Below, piece by piece: positions 46,032-54,892 of a DNA stretch of 61,452 nucleotides (positions within the stretch are counted from its first letter, which is position 1; every line of letters begins with the position of its first letter). The translations under genes were made by a program, and so were the position numbers. A model generated the notes under the pieces. The model was not told the DNA's origin, did no database searches, and saw nothing but the letters and a program-made list of their open reading frames with translations. The stretch spans positions 1 through 61,452 of the forward strand of contig RPFO01001708.1 in assembly GCA_009746045.1 (NCBI GenBank), read 5' to 3'. This DNA comes from Mesostigma viride. Its lineage: Eukaryota; Streptophyta; Mesostigmatophyceae; Mesostigmatales; Mesostigmataceae.

Positions 46032-46667
46032 ATGGCCGCTGCCACTTTTAACAGCCTGCCAGCTGAGATTGTGCACGAAATCGTGGAGTTGGCATGGCCC
46101 CACGGGTGTGGTGTCAGCAAGCAGCTGCAAGTGCCGTGGGACGCTGTCAAAGCTAAGACAGAGCAGCGAATGAAGCAGCTGCTGGATGCTATTGCCAATG
46201 AGCTTGAGGGGCGCTTCCTCTCTAAGCGCAGGCAGCCAGGGCCGTTTTGCCACTATACAGGATGGGCCCTGCGCAACTTTGCCATCGCCATCGCTCAAGG
46301 CGGTGTGCAGTCCCTTTCCACTTTTGAGAAGAGGATGGACGCCTGCAAGTATGGCGATAGGCGTATGGAGGTGGCAACTCTGGCCATCGACCTAGAGGTT
46401 AAGCTGTCTGACCGCGTTTGCGCGATTCCCCGCCTGTGGGATGTGATGAAGGAGTATGTTGAATCCATTCCTCAGGTGGATAAGGATAAGACCGCAGAGG
46501 AGCATTGCCGTGTGCTCGTGGACCTCGTGAAGGCCGAGTACCACGCCTATCTGCCTGTCAACTTTTCCCCCGCTGTCTGCGAGAGGGAACTGAGGGTCAT
46601 GAATGCCACCTGCGACAAGATGTACGACAAGTTCTGTCGCCGCCTGGCCCTGGAGGGGGTTCACTAA
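46032..46667 (+). CDS. Gene B (right): F-box-like helical protein
   Basis: Mirror copy of the left-arm gene, protein identical (211 residues). Start ATG 46,032. Confidence 0.75.
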   Translation: MAAATFNSLPAEIVHEIVELAWPHGCGVSKQLQVPWDAVKAKTEQRMKQLLDAIANELEGRFLSKRRQPGPFCHYTGWALRNFAIAIAQGGVQSLSTFEKRMDACKYGDRRMEVATLAIDLEVKLSDRVCAIPRLWDVMKEYVESIPQVDKDKTAEEHCRVLVDLVKAEYHAYLPVNFSPAVCERELRVMNATCDKMYDKFCRRLALEGVH

Positions 46668-47374
46668 CTAAGTGCCCCTTTGGAATAGACAAAGTCCCCT
46701 ATGGGCATTAAGCCTTATTATGATTCTAATGGAAATCCATGACTTTGTCTCTATCTCATGGCGTCTCATAGTACAATTGCACTAGGATTCGTAGTACAGA
46801 GAGTATATTCGAAGTAGAAATGCAGCGGGTGATACTACAGGTAGTACAGATTACTACAAACACGTAACTGCACGTACATTGTAAGATTTCCCGCTAGATT
46901 CCGTCCAATTGTCATGCCAGACTGCCGCGTGGCAGTCTGAACGGTCTGACATGACAGTCCGTACAACGCCGTATCCGTCAGCTGCCGGTTCGGACGGCCT
47001 GCCATGTCAGTACCGTGCCACGTCAGATCTGACAGCGTGCCACGTCAGTCCGCGCCGCGCCGGTTCCGCCGCGTGTCGGTTACGAAGATCTGCCACGACA
47101 GTCAGCGCACTGTCCCGTCTGACACCTGTCCGATCTGTCAGTCTGCCATGACAGTCCGTATCCCTGTCACGTAACTGCCGACGCGGCGCGACAGTTTCCT
47201 TCTAGCGACCGTCCCACGGCATATTCGTGGGAATATTCCCGGAATATGCCGGGAATATGCCGTTCGTCCTCCTCCCCACGAGGCCAAAAGCCCAAACACG
47301 ACCAAAAATGCAGCCAAACCCTCACGAACCACTCAGAACAGCAGCAGGATACCACTATCAGCAGCTAGCCAGCT

Positions 47375-48913
47375 ATGGCGACGACCCAAGAACATGAGGC
47401 CCAGGAACCTGAGCGTACGTATTTCCCATGCATGTCTGTTTTTGTGTTTCCTTGGTTTGTTTTTTGGGCATTTTCAGCAGCTGACAGGAACGCCATTGGC
47501 ATTTTCTATTCATTCTTTGCAGGCTGGAACCCCTCTGACGACCTTTTTGACCACAACGACTACGACCACCTGGACGACGCAGGCACGGAAGTCAATTCGC
47601 ACGCTGCGATCGACGACCTGGTGGCTCAGTCTCGCCCTGCGGCTGCTCCCAGTACGTGGTCTGCTGTTTTATGCATCCCTTTTCGATTGCCTGCTGGATT
47701 TTGCAGGTGATGGCCACTATCTGTTGGATGTTGCAGGTGATGGCCACTATCTGATACATTTTGCAGTTGTCTGTGTGTTTTCCTTTGCATGCAGGCCTGC
47801 TGCGTGGTGGTCCCAGCTCCCGTTCTCGTTCTGGAGGCGCTGGGCCCAGCGGTGGGGACTTAGCCGCATTGCAGCGCCAGCTGAGGGAGACGCAGGAGGA
47901 GTTGGAGCGCGAGAGGAACCGCAGCAGGCGTCGTTCTTTCTCCCCTGATCCCACTCGCGAAGAGCTCAAGAAGATGCGCTTGGCTCTCGAGGAGGCGAAC
48001 CACAAGATCACGTGGTTCGAGAAGAGGCTGGCGTGCTGCGACATCTGCACCGAGCCCTTCGGCACGGAGGGGAAGTACCCCATCATCTACCTCGTGGAGG
48101 GCGTCCACACCTGCGTCCCTCAGCACTGCAACAAGTGCGCTGATATGCTCGAGGCCCACGCTCTGGAGTATAATTCTACCAGGCCCAACGCCCGTGTGAT
48201 TGGCAAGCGCTGCCCAGAATGCAAGGAGCTCCTGATGCGCACTGGCAGCCAGTACAAGCGCAATGTGGGTGTCGACAGACTCACATTCACCCTTGTGAAT
48301 GTGCGTCTGTGCGCTCGCGGGTGCGGCGGCGAGGTCGTGTTCGGCGAGGAGGCGATTCACGACAACACCTGCGCCAAGCTTGTCAGGCCCTGCCCCAACA
48401 AGCTTTCTCTCCCTGGTGATAACGGCACCGTGACCATCCTGGGCTGCACCTACCAGGCCACCAGCCGCGAGGACTTGGATCGCCACCTGCGCGTGGTGGA
48501 CAACGTGTCAGAGTGTGGTTTCCGTGGTCTGCCGGCCGCCATCGCCGCCGCCGCCGCCGCTGCTGCTCCTCCTGCTGCTCCTGCTGCTGCTCCTGCTGCT
48601 GCTCCTGCTGCTCGCGCTTCTTTCGCTGTTCGCGCTGTGGGGGGAATGCGGATTACCCCGCGGGAGTCAACGGTTTCCTGTCCGCCCTGCAGTACATCAG
48701 GGATCACCCCCAACTGCAGTGCTCCGGGTCTGCGGGCAATGCACTGGCTGTGGCCTTCTTTGAGGCACTCGGCGGTGGCGTTGGGTGGGACGCGCTGGCC
48801 GTGAGGCGGTTGGTGGAACGCTTCCGCGATGCGACGAGGCGCATTGTTGAGAGGGACGCACAGTTGGTTGCTAATGTTCAGCCCAGGAGGTGATTGTGGT
48901 TGAGGATGAGTAG
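47375..48913 (+). pseudogene. Gene A (right): RING/TRAF-type protein, frameshifted near the 3' end
   Basis: Exons 47,375-47,414, 47,523-47,651 and 47,795 onward match the left copy, with RING and TRAF-type fingers intact. After the Ala/Pro run, a G run near 48,643-48,648 is one base shorter than in the left arm, so the last about 90 residues are replaced and a stop comes at 48,802-48,804. A second one-base loss in a C run (about 48,885) lies further down. Both are homopolymer changes: real decay or sequencing error. Intron 1 is one base shorter (108 nt) than in the left arm. Confidence 0.75.
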
Positions 48914-49012
48914 GGGGTCTAGAAAGGGGAAGGGGCTATTCCTCCCTGTAGTGAGTGTGCCCTTGGAGGCACCTCGTTGAGGACATGGTTGATTAGGACT
49001 TTGCCTATTGTA

Positions 49013-49100
49013 CATTGTAATAAATAAGACTCATTGCATGCAAATCCAACACCAATGCATCATTAGATAGGAACCCGCGGCCCGCGAATAGGACTTGAAC
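49013..49100 (+). terminator. Conserved 3' flank module of gene A (right arm)
   Basis: TTGTAATAAATAAGACTCAT followed by GCATGCAAATCCAACACCAATGC and AGGACTTGAACGG; mirror of the left-arm module. AATAAA is the likely poly(A) signal. Confidence 0.6.
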
Positions 49101-49190
49101 GGATATCCCATGATACTAGAGGTTCCCACGATACTGGCGCCTGTCACAGTACGGCCAGGTGGACGGCCGGGTGGACGGTGGGGTCGCCCT

Positions 49191-49262
49191 AGGGTTTAGT
49201 AGTATGGGGTCACCCACCCCCTCCCACGACACAACCCATGCGCGACCCCATACTACAAAACC
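49191..49262. repeat. 21-bp inverted repeat at the right edge of the palindrome
   Basis: AGGGTTTAGTAGTATGGGGT(C) at 49,191-49,211 is inverted at about 49,242-49,262 with one mismatch; about 30 bp lie between. It straddles the outer limit of the palindrome arm. The loop shares a 22-bp identity with gene J (58,618-58,639). Confidence 0.75.
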
Positions 49263-49329
49263 CTAAGGTGACCCCATTTGCCGTACGGACCTACTTGCCA
49301 TGCCATGCCAGTCTGCCACGTGGCGCATA

Positions 49330-49445
49330 TGGAGTCGGTGACAGGCGCTAGCATACAATCTCGTTGGTGACGGGCAGCAGCATCAAGCGGCATGGGTGAC
49401 ATGCGACAGCAGGTAGTGTCATGAGTGACAGGCGACAGTGTTACT
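49330..49445. repeat. Degenerate GGTGACGGGC-type repeats
   Basis: Four to five diverged units of the form GGTGACAGGCG-x-CAG-x-AT, related to the perfect 29-bp repeats at 51,655-52,030. Confidence 0.55.
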
Positions 49446-49583
49446 CTATGGGTATTGTTGCTATATGACTCATTGGAATAGTTCAAGTCCCATGCACATA
49501 AGGAAAATGTCATTTCATTACAATAAGAATAATAAGGAATAGGCCATTACTAGACCCCTTTGCAGGCACGCAGGCCTGGCTGT

Positions 49584-50378
49584 TTAGCGGTTGTACATGC
49601 GCAGGCAGGGCGTCTGGCGGCCCTCAAACCCAGTGCAATCGTCTTTCACACGCAGAGTGTCCCCGCGCAGGGGGAACTTCACATCAGAGGTGCAAGTCCA
49701 CACGTGGGTCAGCAGAGTGCAGTCCGCCTTGTGGATCTTCCAGTGCGCAACCTGGCACTCGCGGGAGCAGTACCGCGCATCCTGGCAGCTGGCGCACCTG
49801 CGCTTCACCTCTCTCTTGCCCTTCTTCTCACACCCCGGCGCAGCGCAGAAACCGCGAACCGACTCGGGGAAAGGACCAATGGGGCTGTCCAAAATGGGCG
49901 TGCGCACTGTGATCACCACCTTCTCGCAGGGGCGGGTATAGGGAAACGCCGTCCTCGCAACGATCTTGTCCGCGTCCTTGGGCACGCGGAAGGACAGGCC
50001 AATCCTGGTAACCAGGTCGATGAACCCGTCGTCCTCCTTCTTCTCGCGAAGGAGGACGCACAGAAGCATGAACTCGCTCTCAGGGCGAATGTGGGACAGG
50101 ATCTGACTGCGAACGCAGTACTTCCTGCTGATCGCAGTGCGTACGTCAATGAATTCAAACTCCAACTGGCGGTCCAGAGCCGTAAAGGAGTCGAAACGAA
50201 CCAGCACGCAAAAGGGGGTTTTCAACTTCTTTTCCCACTCATTCACGCAGCTGTACAAATTGCTGGAGTTTTCCATGGCCTTGCGCACCACCAAGCGGTA
50301 CCAGCCCCCGCACAACTCCGCGAACAGGTCGGAGTGATCCTGAGGGAGCTCATTGGCAATCAGAGGGGTGGAATCCAT
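49584..50378 (-). CDS. Gene E: MYND zinc-finger protein
   Basis: 264 residues from ATG 50,378. The N-terminal about 170 residues are helical/strand mixed with no named domain (ELCGGWYRLVVRKAMENSSN, CVLVRFDSF). The MYND finger follows (about 178-217): C-x4-C-x10-C-x2-C-x4-Y-C-x3-C-x7-H-x3-C, complete. A 47-residue tail with three further Cys closes it. MYND fingers bind proline-rich partners and often recruit repressors or ligases. Gene H has the same layout and alignable N-terminal segments (ELCGxW/HLCGHY; VRF/IRV), so they are paralogues. It faces away from gene F across a shared promoter region. Confidence 0.85.
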   Translation of the reverse strand: MDSTPLIANELPQDHSDLFAELCGGWYRLVVRKAMENSSNLYSCVNEWEKKLKTPFCVLVRFDSFTALDRQLEFEFIDVRTAISRKYCVRSQILSHIRPESEFMLLCVLLREKKEDDGFIDLVTRIGLSFRVPKDADKIVARTAFPYTRPCEKVVITVRTPILDSPIGPFPESVRGFCAAPGCEKKGKREVKRRCASCQDARYCSRECQVAHWKIHKADCTLLTHVWTCTSDVKFPLRGDTLRVKDDCTGFEGRQTPCLRMYNR

Positions 50379-50823
50379 AGCGGCTGACAGTCTGTGCGTG
50401 CTCGTGCGGATTGGCGTGGTTTGGCTGCCAAACTCGCCCTCCTCCGCTTATGTGCCCGCACCCCGCCCGCCCCGCCCAATAGTCCCGTGCCACGCGGCAG
50501 GTCCGGATTGGTGGGACGGAATATTCCCACGGAATATCCGCGAGCGCCGCGCCTTCTAGAAGGGCGCCGCGCCGGGAATATTCCCATGAATATCCCGTGG
50601 AAGCGCCGCGCCGCCGCCACGTGGCAGCGTCCCATTGGTCCGCTTGGAATATTCGTGGGAATATGCCGCCGTGTCGTGCCCGCGTGACACGCGTCGGACT
50701 CCCATTGGACTGTCGTGGGTGTCGCGCGCTTCGCGCGGGCCTCGGCAGGGATAAAACGCGGAGGCGGGCGTTTGGGGGTCCCAATCCGCCCAGCACCACT
50801 CAAAACCAACTCCTCTCACTGCA
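50379..50823. promoter_or_regulatory. Divergent promoter region between genes E and F
   Basis: For F: G-box GCCACGTGGC at 50,616-50,625 with CCCATTGG at 50,631-50,638, ATAAAA at 50,751, GCGGAG, then GGGCGTTTGGGGGT at 50,766-50,779. For E (minus strand, about 50,425-50,455): CATAAGCGGAGGAGGGCG then TTTGG. Between them lie several GGAATATTCC-type palindromes (50,519, 50,576, 50,646). Confidence 0.7.
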
Positions 50824-51492
50824 ATGGAGCCCTCCCGCGATAAGCCGGCTATGGCGGCAACGGATGTCCCTCCTGCCAAGCGCCAGCCGCCTGCAAACGG
50901 CAATGGCGAGCAGTCCCCCGCCATGAAGGTGTACCTGAAACAGCGGGACACCGAGGACAAGGTGGCAAAGTTCCTGGGGGCTGTGAAAACCAAGCAGGGG
51001 CACGCAAACACGCACGAATTCGATGAGAAGTACAAGCGGGACGCGCACATGCACGATATCCAAGTGCTGCCGGGCGGCGAGATTTTCTGCGAGAATGCCG
51101 CATCGGTGGGCGCCTTCCTCTGCGATTCGGGCGTTTTTGGGAAGAGCGCGCGCGCAGAACCGCCTGCACAGAACAGGGCTGGCAGTGTGCGGGGGCCTGT
51201 TACTTGCGGCGTGTGCAAGAAGCACACCGATTTCCTGCTGGATCCGCAGCAGGATGCCAGCGGAGGGGAGGACCCTCAGGAGCATATCCATATCCACGGT
51301 GTGTGTGTGGATTGCGCTGTGCAGACCATAGAAAAGAGCGGCAAGCGCGGCATGTGGTGCCCCTTGTGCGCTGCGGACCCTTTGATCGAAGTGCTGATCG
51401 ATTTGGGCCGCGCAAAACACCTTTCGGAGGCCCCGTACTTTGTGTACAGCCCCGAGAAGAGCCTGCTGGCTGCTGCCTATGAGGATATGTGA
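50824..51492 (+). CDS. Gene F: RING-like zinc-finger protein
   Basis: 222 residues. The N-terminus is basic and Pro-rich. A finger at 128-182 has the ligand order Cys128, Cys131, His156, His158, Cys161, Cys164, Cys179, Cys182, i.e. a RING with His in the third position. Large insertion between the first two pairs. RING fingers recruit ubiquitin-conjugating enzymes, so an E3 role is likely. A histidine-rich HIHIH run is part of the finger. Followed within 15 bp by AATAAA. Confidence 0.78.
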   Translation: MEPSRDKPAMAATDVPPAKRQPPANGNGEQSPAMKVYLKQRDTEDKVAKFLGAVKTKQGHANTHEFDEKYKRDAHMHDIQVLPGGEIFCENAASVGAFLCDSGVFGKSARAEPPAQNRAGSVRGPVTCGVCKKHTDFLLDPQQDASGGEDPQEHIHIHGVCVDCAVQTIEKSGKRGMWCPLCAADPLIEVLIDLGRAKHLSEAPYFVYSPEKSLLAAAYEDM

Positions 51493-51505
51493 ATGGTGCA
51501 GTACT

Positions 51506-51511
51506 AATAAA
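51506..51511 (+). terminator. Poly(A) signal of gene F
   Basis: AATAAA 14 bp after the stop codon of gene F. Confidence 0.65.
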
Positions 51512-51654
51512 GCTTGGATTGTTTTCCTTATAAAGTCCCCACAATGAGCCCGACATAGACAGCCCGGCGGCGCGGACTCGCGGACTTAGACAGACCCGGC
51601 GGGATGCGCGAGCCGACAGGCGCCGGATCGGACAGGCGGCGGGCTGACAGGCGC

Positions 51655-52030
51655 TGGTTATAGCAGGTGACGGGCGCCAGCAGCAACTCGCATGGGTGAC
51701 GGGCGCCAGCAGCAACTCGCGTGGGTGACGGGCGCCAGCAGCAACTCGCATGGGTGACGGGCGCCAGCAGCAACTCGCATGGGTGACGGGCGCCAGCAGC
51801 AACTCGCATGGGTGACGGGCGCCAGCAGCAACTCGCATGGGTGACGGGCGCCAGCAGCAACTCGCATGGGTGACGGGCGCCAGCAGCAACTCGCATGGGT
51901 GACGGGCGCCAGCATCAACTCGCATAGGTGACAGACGCCAGCAGCAACTCGCATGGGTGACGGGCGCCAGCAGCAACTCGCATGGGTGACGGGCGCCAGC
52001 ATCAACTCGCATAGGTGACAGACGCCAGTA
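51655..52030. repeat. 29-bp tandem repeat, about 12 copies
   Basis: Unit GGGTGACGGGCGCCAGCAGC(AACTCGCAT), nearly perfect in the middle and diverged at the right (GGTGACAGACGCCAG). Related weaker units continue to about 52,260 and occur at 49,330-49,445. No unique spacers, so not a CRISPR. Between genes F and the third foldback element. Confidence 0.9.
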
Positions 52031-52423
52031 GTCAGCTCTGCATGGGACTGCGCGGGACGACAGGCGCGGGCCGAGGGGTGCCGCAACTGACAGGCGCGGG
52101 CTAGTAGCTGCAAGATCCGGCAGGTGACCGCCGCCAGCAGTAAGTGCCGTCTGTGACAGGCGGCAGCAGTCAGCCCTGCACGGGACTGCGCGGGCCGACA
52201 GGCGCCGGTTCCGACAGCCGCGGGCCAGCAGCCGACGGTTACGGCACGTGACAGGCGCCCGCGGACCCTCCACGCCCCGCGGGCCGAATCCGGGTCGAGT
52301 CAGTGCCGAGTCGGCGCGCGGACGCCGGAAAGCGGACGCACACCGCCGGGCGGGGCGGGCGAACGGTTCGGGCGAACGGTTCGGGCGAACGGTTCGGGCT
52401 ATCCCCCACGACACTCGACGAAT

Positions 52424-53144
52424 CCCACGGAAAATGAAAAGTTTGAAAAGTTCGGGCTATCCTGTTCGCCCGAACTTTTCGCGATAGCCCGAACTTTTCA
52501 AAACCTCCCACGGGAAAACCAAAAGTTTTGAAAAGTTTTGGCCCTGAGTCCCACGGCAAATGAAAAGTTTGAAAAGTTCGGGCGAAGGTTCGGGCGAACG
52601 AAAAATAGCACGAACCGCCAACTTAGTCCCCACCGGACGGGGTGCACTGCACTTTCGTATATACTCTACCTTCCTTTCCTAACACATAAAATATTGCACA
52701 TGCTTCCTAACACATATTATTTGAACACACTTCCTAACACATATTATTTACCACTACACACTACCCTGTATACAGCCATACCCATAATAATATGTGTTAG
52801 CAACCCTACCTATATTTTATGTGTTAGCAACCATACCCATAATAATATGTGTTAGCAACCCTACCTATATTTTATGTGTTAGCAACCACCAACACAAAGG
52901 ATATACACACCCCTACCCGTGCACACCCCCGCCAGTGGGAACTAAGTTGGCGGTTCGGGCGATTCTGCGTTCGCCCGAACCATAGCCCGAACTTTTCAAA
53001 CTTTTCATTTGCCGTGGGAATCAGAGCCAAAACTTTTCAAAACTTTTCGTTTTCGCGTGGGAGGCTCTGAAAAGTTCGGGCTATCCTGAAAAGTTCGGGC
53101 TATCCTGTTCGCCCGAACTTTTCAAACTTTTCGTTTGCCGTGGG
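52424..53144. repeat. Foldback element 3 with AT-rich iterons
   Basis: 721 bp, ends CCCACGG...CCGTGGG. The inverted arms are built from GAAAAGTTCGGGCTATCC, GTTCGCCCGAACTTTTC and AAAAGTTTGAAAAGTTC. The centre (about 52,678-52,890) has seven to eight TAACACATA(T/A)(T/A)AT iterons, the left group in one orientation and the right group in the other. Same plan as elements 1 and 2 but clearly diverged in sequence, so the design rather than a recent duplication is kept. Confidence 0.85.
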
Positions 53145-53313
53145 AGACGGCCAGTGCCGTGGGGGACAGCCCGAACCGCTCCGGCGCGGGGCCGGGGACG
53201 GGACGGGGAGGGGGACACAAGCCGCGGGGCCGCGATCCAACACACACGCGCGCACGCAGAGACGGACCAACCCAACAAACTTTATTAACAATATACGGAT
53301 CCGTATATGCGAC

Positions 53314-54213
53314 TCAACACACCGCACCGCCACCCGCGGGCGGAGGGGGGCCTGTCAAGAACGGGTCTGAGTACTGCGCCAACTCGCGGTTCAACTCGGC
53401 CATCAGGCCAGGCGTCTCCGCCTCAATCCTGTCCAACTCACCGGGAGCGAAACAGCTCCCATACTTTTCCCAGTTCTCCTCACACTCGGCCCAAAACGCG
53501 CCCACGTCAATAGAACACGAGAGGGTCTCATCCACCGCACCGGTGGTCGACGCGACGGGCGTCTCGGCGGGGTCGGGCGACCGCATGATACGCGAGATCT
53601 CCTCGTCGGTAAAGTCGAAATCCACGATCGCGTCTTCGTCCACGAACGTGAACAGGGGCGACGACGACAACGAGCCGTCCGCCACCGGCGAGCAACGCGA
53701 CAAAGGGGCGGGGTATCCGGTACCGGCGCACGAAGCACCACCGTCGTCGCGATCGCACCGCCGATCCACAACGCACTGGATCTCGCTCGCGCCCCCCGGC
53801 GAATTTGCAAACGACGAAAACGACACCCATTTCGGGCTGTCCACCGAGGGCGGCGGGGAAGACGGGCAGGCCAAGCGGTCGTACGGGCCCACGGCGACAG
53901 CCTCGCGAGTGTGGCACGGTGCGCGGCGGAACACATTAACCGGCGTAGAGTCCAGCAACGGCGGGCACGACACGCACGAGTTGGGAAGCCGCCATGTGTT
54001 GGCACCCACGCGAGAAGACGTCGTCAGCTGACGGAGACGTTCCGCCTGTTCGCGGCGGTGTTTCTGCGCCCAGACGCGTTCGCGGGCGCGGCACGGGTCG
54101 CACCGTTTCGTGTGCGTGTTGCCGTCTTTCACGGAGGTGAACAGGGCGACGGGCTTGTGCGACTTGCACTTGTTGCACCAGCACAGCTGCGGGGGATTGT
54201 CGGAGGCGTCCAT
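53314..54213 (-). CDS. Gene G: N-terminal zinc-binding motif plus acidic C-terminus
   Basis: 299 residues from ATG 54,213 (upstream in-frame codons lack good context). Residues about 11-40 have CNKCKSHKPVALFTSVKDG followed by a CDPC pair, a C-x2-C...C-x2-C ribbon with a basic helix after it (RARERVWAQKHRREQAERLR). The middle is Ser/Pro-rich. The C-terminal third is acidic (FTFVDEDAIVDFDFTDEEI). A zinc-ribbon/basic DNA-binding start plus acidic tail suggests a transcription activator, but no family is recognised. Upstream on its strand is TTAAAAGGCGG, a possible TATA. Confidence 0.7.
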   Translation of the reverse strand: MDASDNPPQLCWCNKCKSHKPVALFTSVKDGNTHTKRCDPCRARERVWAQKHRREQAERLRQLTTSSRVGANTWRLPNSCVSCPPLLDSTPVNVFRRAPCHTREAVAVGPYDRLACPSSPPPSVDSPKWVSFSSFANSPGGASEIQCVVDRRCDRDDGGASCAGTGYPAPLSRCSPVADGSLSSSPLFTFVDEDAIVDFDFTDEEISRIMRSPDPAETPVASTTGAVDETLSCSIDVGAFWAECEENWEKYGSCFAPGELDRIEAETPGLMAELNRELAQYSDPFLTGPPPPAGGGAVC

Positions 54214-54892
54214 GGCGGGGCGACGAGAGACGCGGGCAGAGTCTCGCTCACTTGAGTGGTTCTGAGGCGAGAAGACCCCTTTGGACAGAGGGCACCGCCT
54301 TTTAAGTCCGCGACCATCCGCACGGACCAATCGCGTGCGAGGGAGGAGGGCCGCCCCGACCCACCAATCACGCGCAGATATAACCGCGAGTCTATCCGTA
54401 ACCGAACCTCAGAATAGGATCCGACGATGGCTGGGCGTAACCGATGGTCAGGGGTTGCGATCGGACGACGGGCGCGCGAAACGTTATCCGTCTTCCAGAA
54501 GGGTATATAGATAAGGTAACCGATGCCCGGCGGGACGCTATCCGGTGGTCACGGTGTCGTAACCGACGACCGGGATTGCGATCGGACGGCGGTCGCGCGA
54601 AACGTCATCCGTCTTCCGGAAGAGTGTACAGAGAAGGTAACGGACGCCCGGCGCGCGCGATCCGACGGACGTGGGGTCGTAACCGACGATCGGGATTAGG
54701 ATCCGAGGGACGTCGCGCGGCGGCGCGGGGCGCGCGGGCCGGTAGCCAATCAGAACGCGATATGTCGTCCGCCAATCACGGCGCGAGATGTCGGACCGGG
54801 CGGGTATAAGAAGAGCGCAGGCGGCCGCAAGACCGTGGTCTCAGCTCCCTCTCTAGCAATCTAGCTCCTCACCGCTCTCGTTGTCCACCGTC
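54214..54892. promoter_or_regulatory. Divergent G-H intergenic region with about 121-bp repeats
   Basis: Units begin with GTAACCGA at 54,437, 54,559 and 54,679 (steps 122 and 120) and contain TTGCGATCGGACG and CGCGCGAAACGT(C/T)ATCC; the third is truncated. The TATA for H is TATAAGAAG at 54,805-54,813, 88 bp before its ATG. Confidence 0.75.

Larger units (their letters stand above)
34808..49202. repeat. Near-perfect 14.4-kb palindrome, arms about 7.2 kb, no spacer
   Basis: Positions x and 84,013-x are complementary over most of the length; the offset drifts to 84,010 at the outer ends through small indels. The axis lies between 42,006 and 42,007 inside AGAGGCGCCTCT. Outer limits are CTACTAAACCC (34,808) and GGGTTTAGTAG (ending 49,202); beyond them the two sides are unrelated. 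Arms differ by scattered substitutions, mostly in intergenic DNA (36.5-37.1 kb against 46.9-47.5 kb), and by single-base length changes in homopolymers. Each arm holds genes A, B, C, D, a foldback element and half of the axial G-box array. Confidence 0.95.

Noticed and set aside
34808-49202. Palindrome as a pure assembly artefact
   Set aside because: Not accepted as such because the arms differ by many substitutions and indels, which a fold-back of one molecule would show only as read errors; cannot be excluded without reads.
51655-52414. Possible CRISPR-like array and a 404-codon minus-strand frame
   Set aside because: The 29-bp units are contiguous without unique spacers, the genome is eukaryotic, and the frame is the repeat translated.
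53135-54031. 298-codon plus-strand frame opposite gene G
   Set aside because: The minus-strand reading has a CxxC ribbon and acidic tail and an ATG; the plus reading is a GC-driven shadow.
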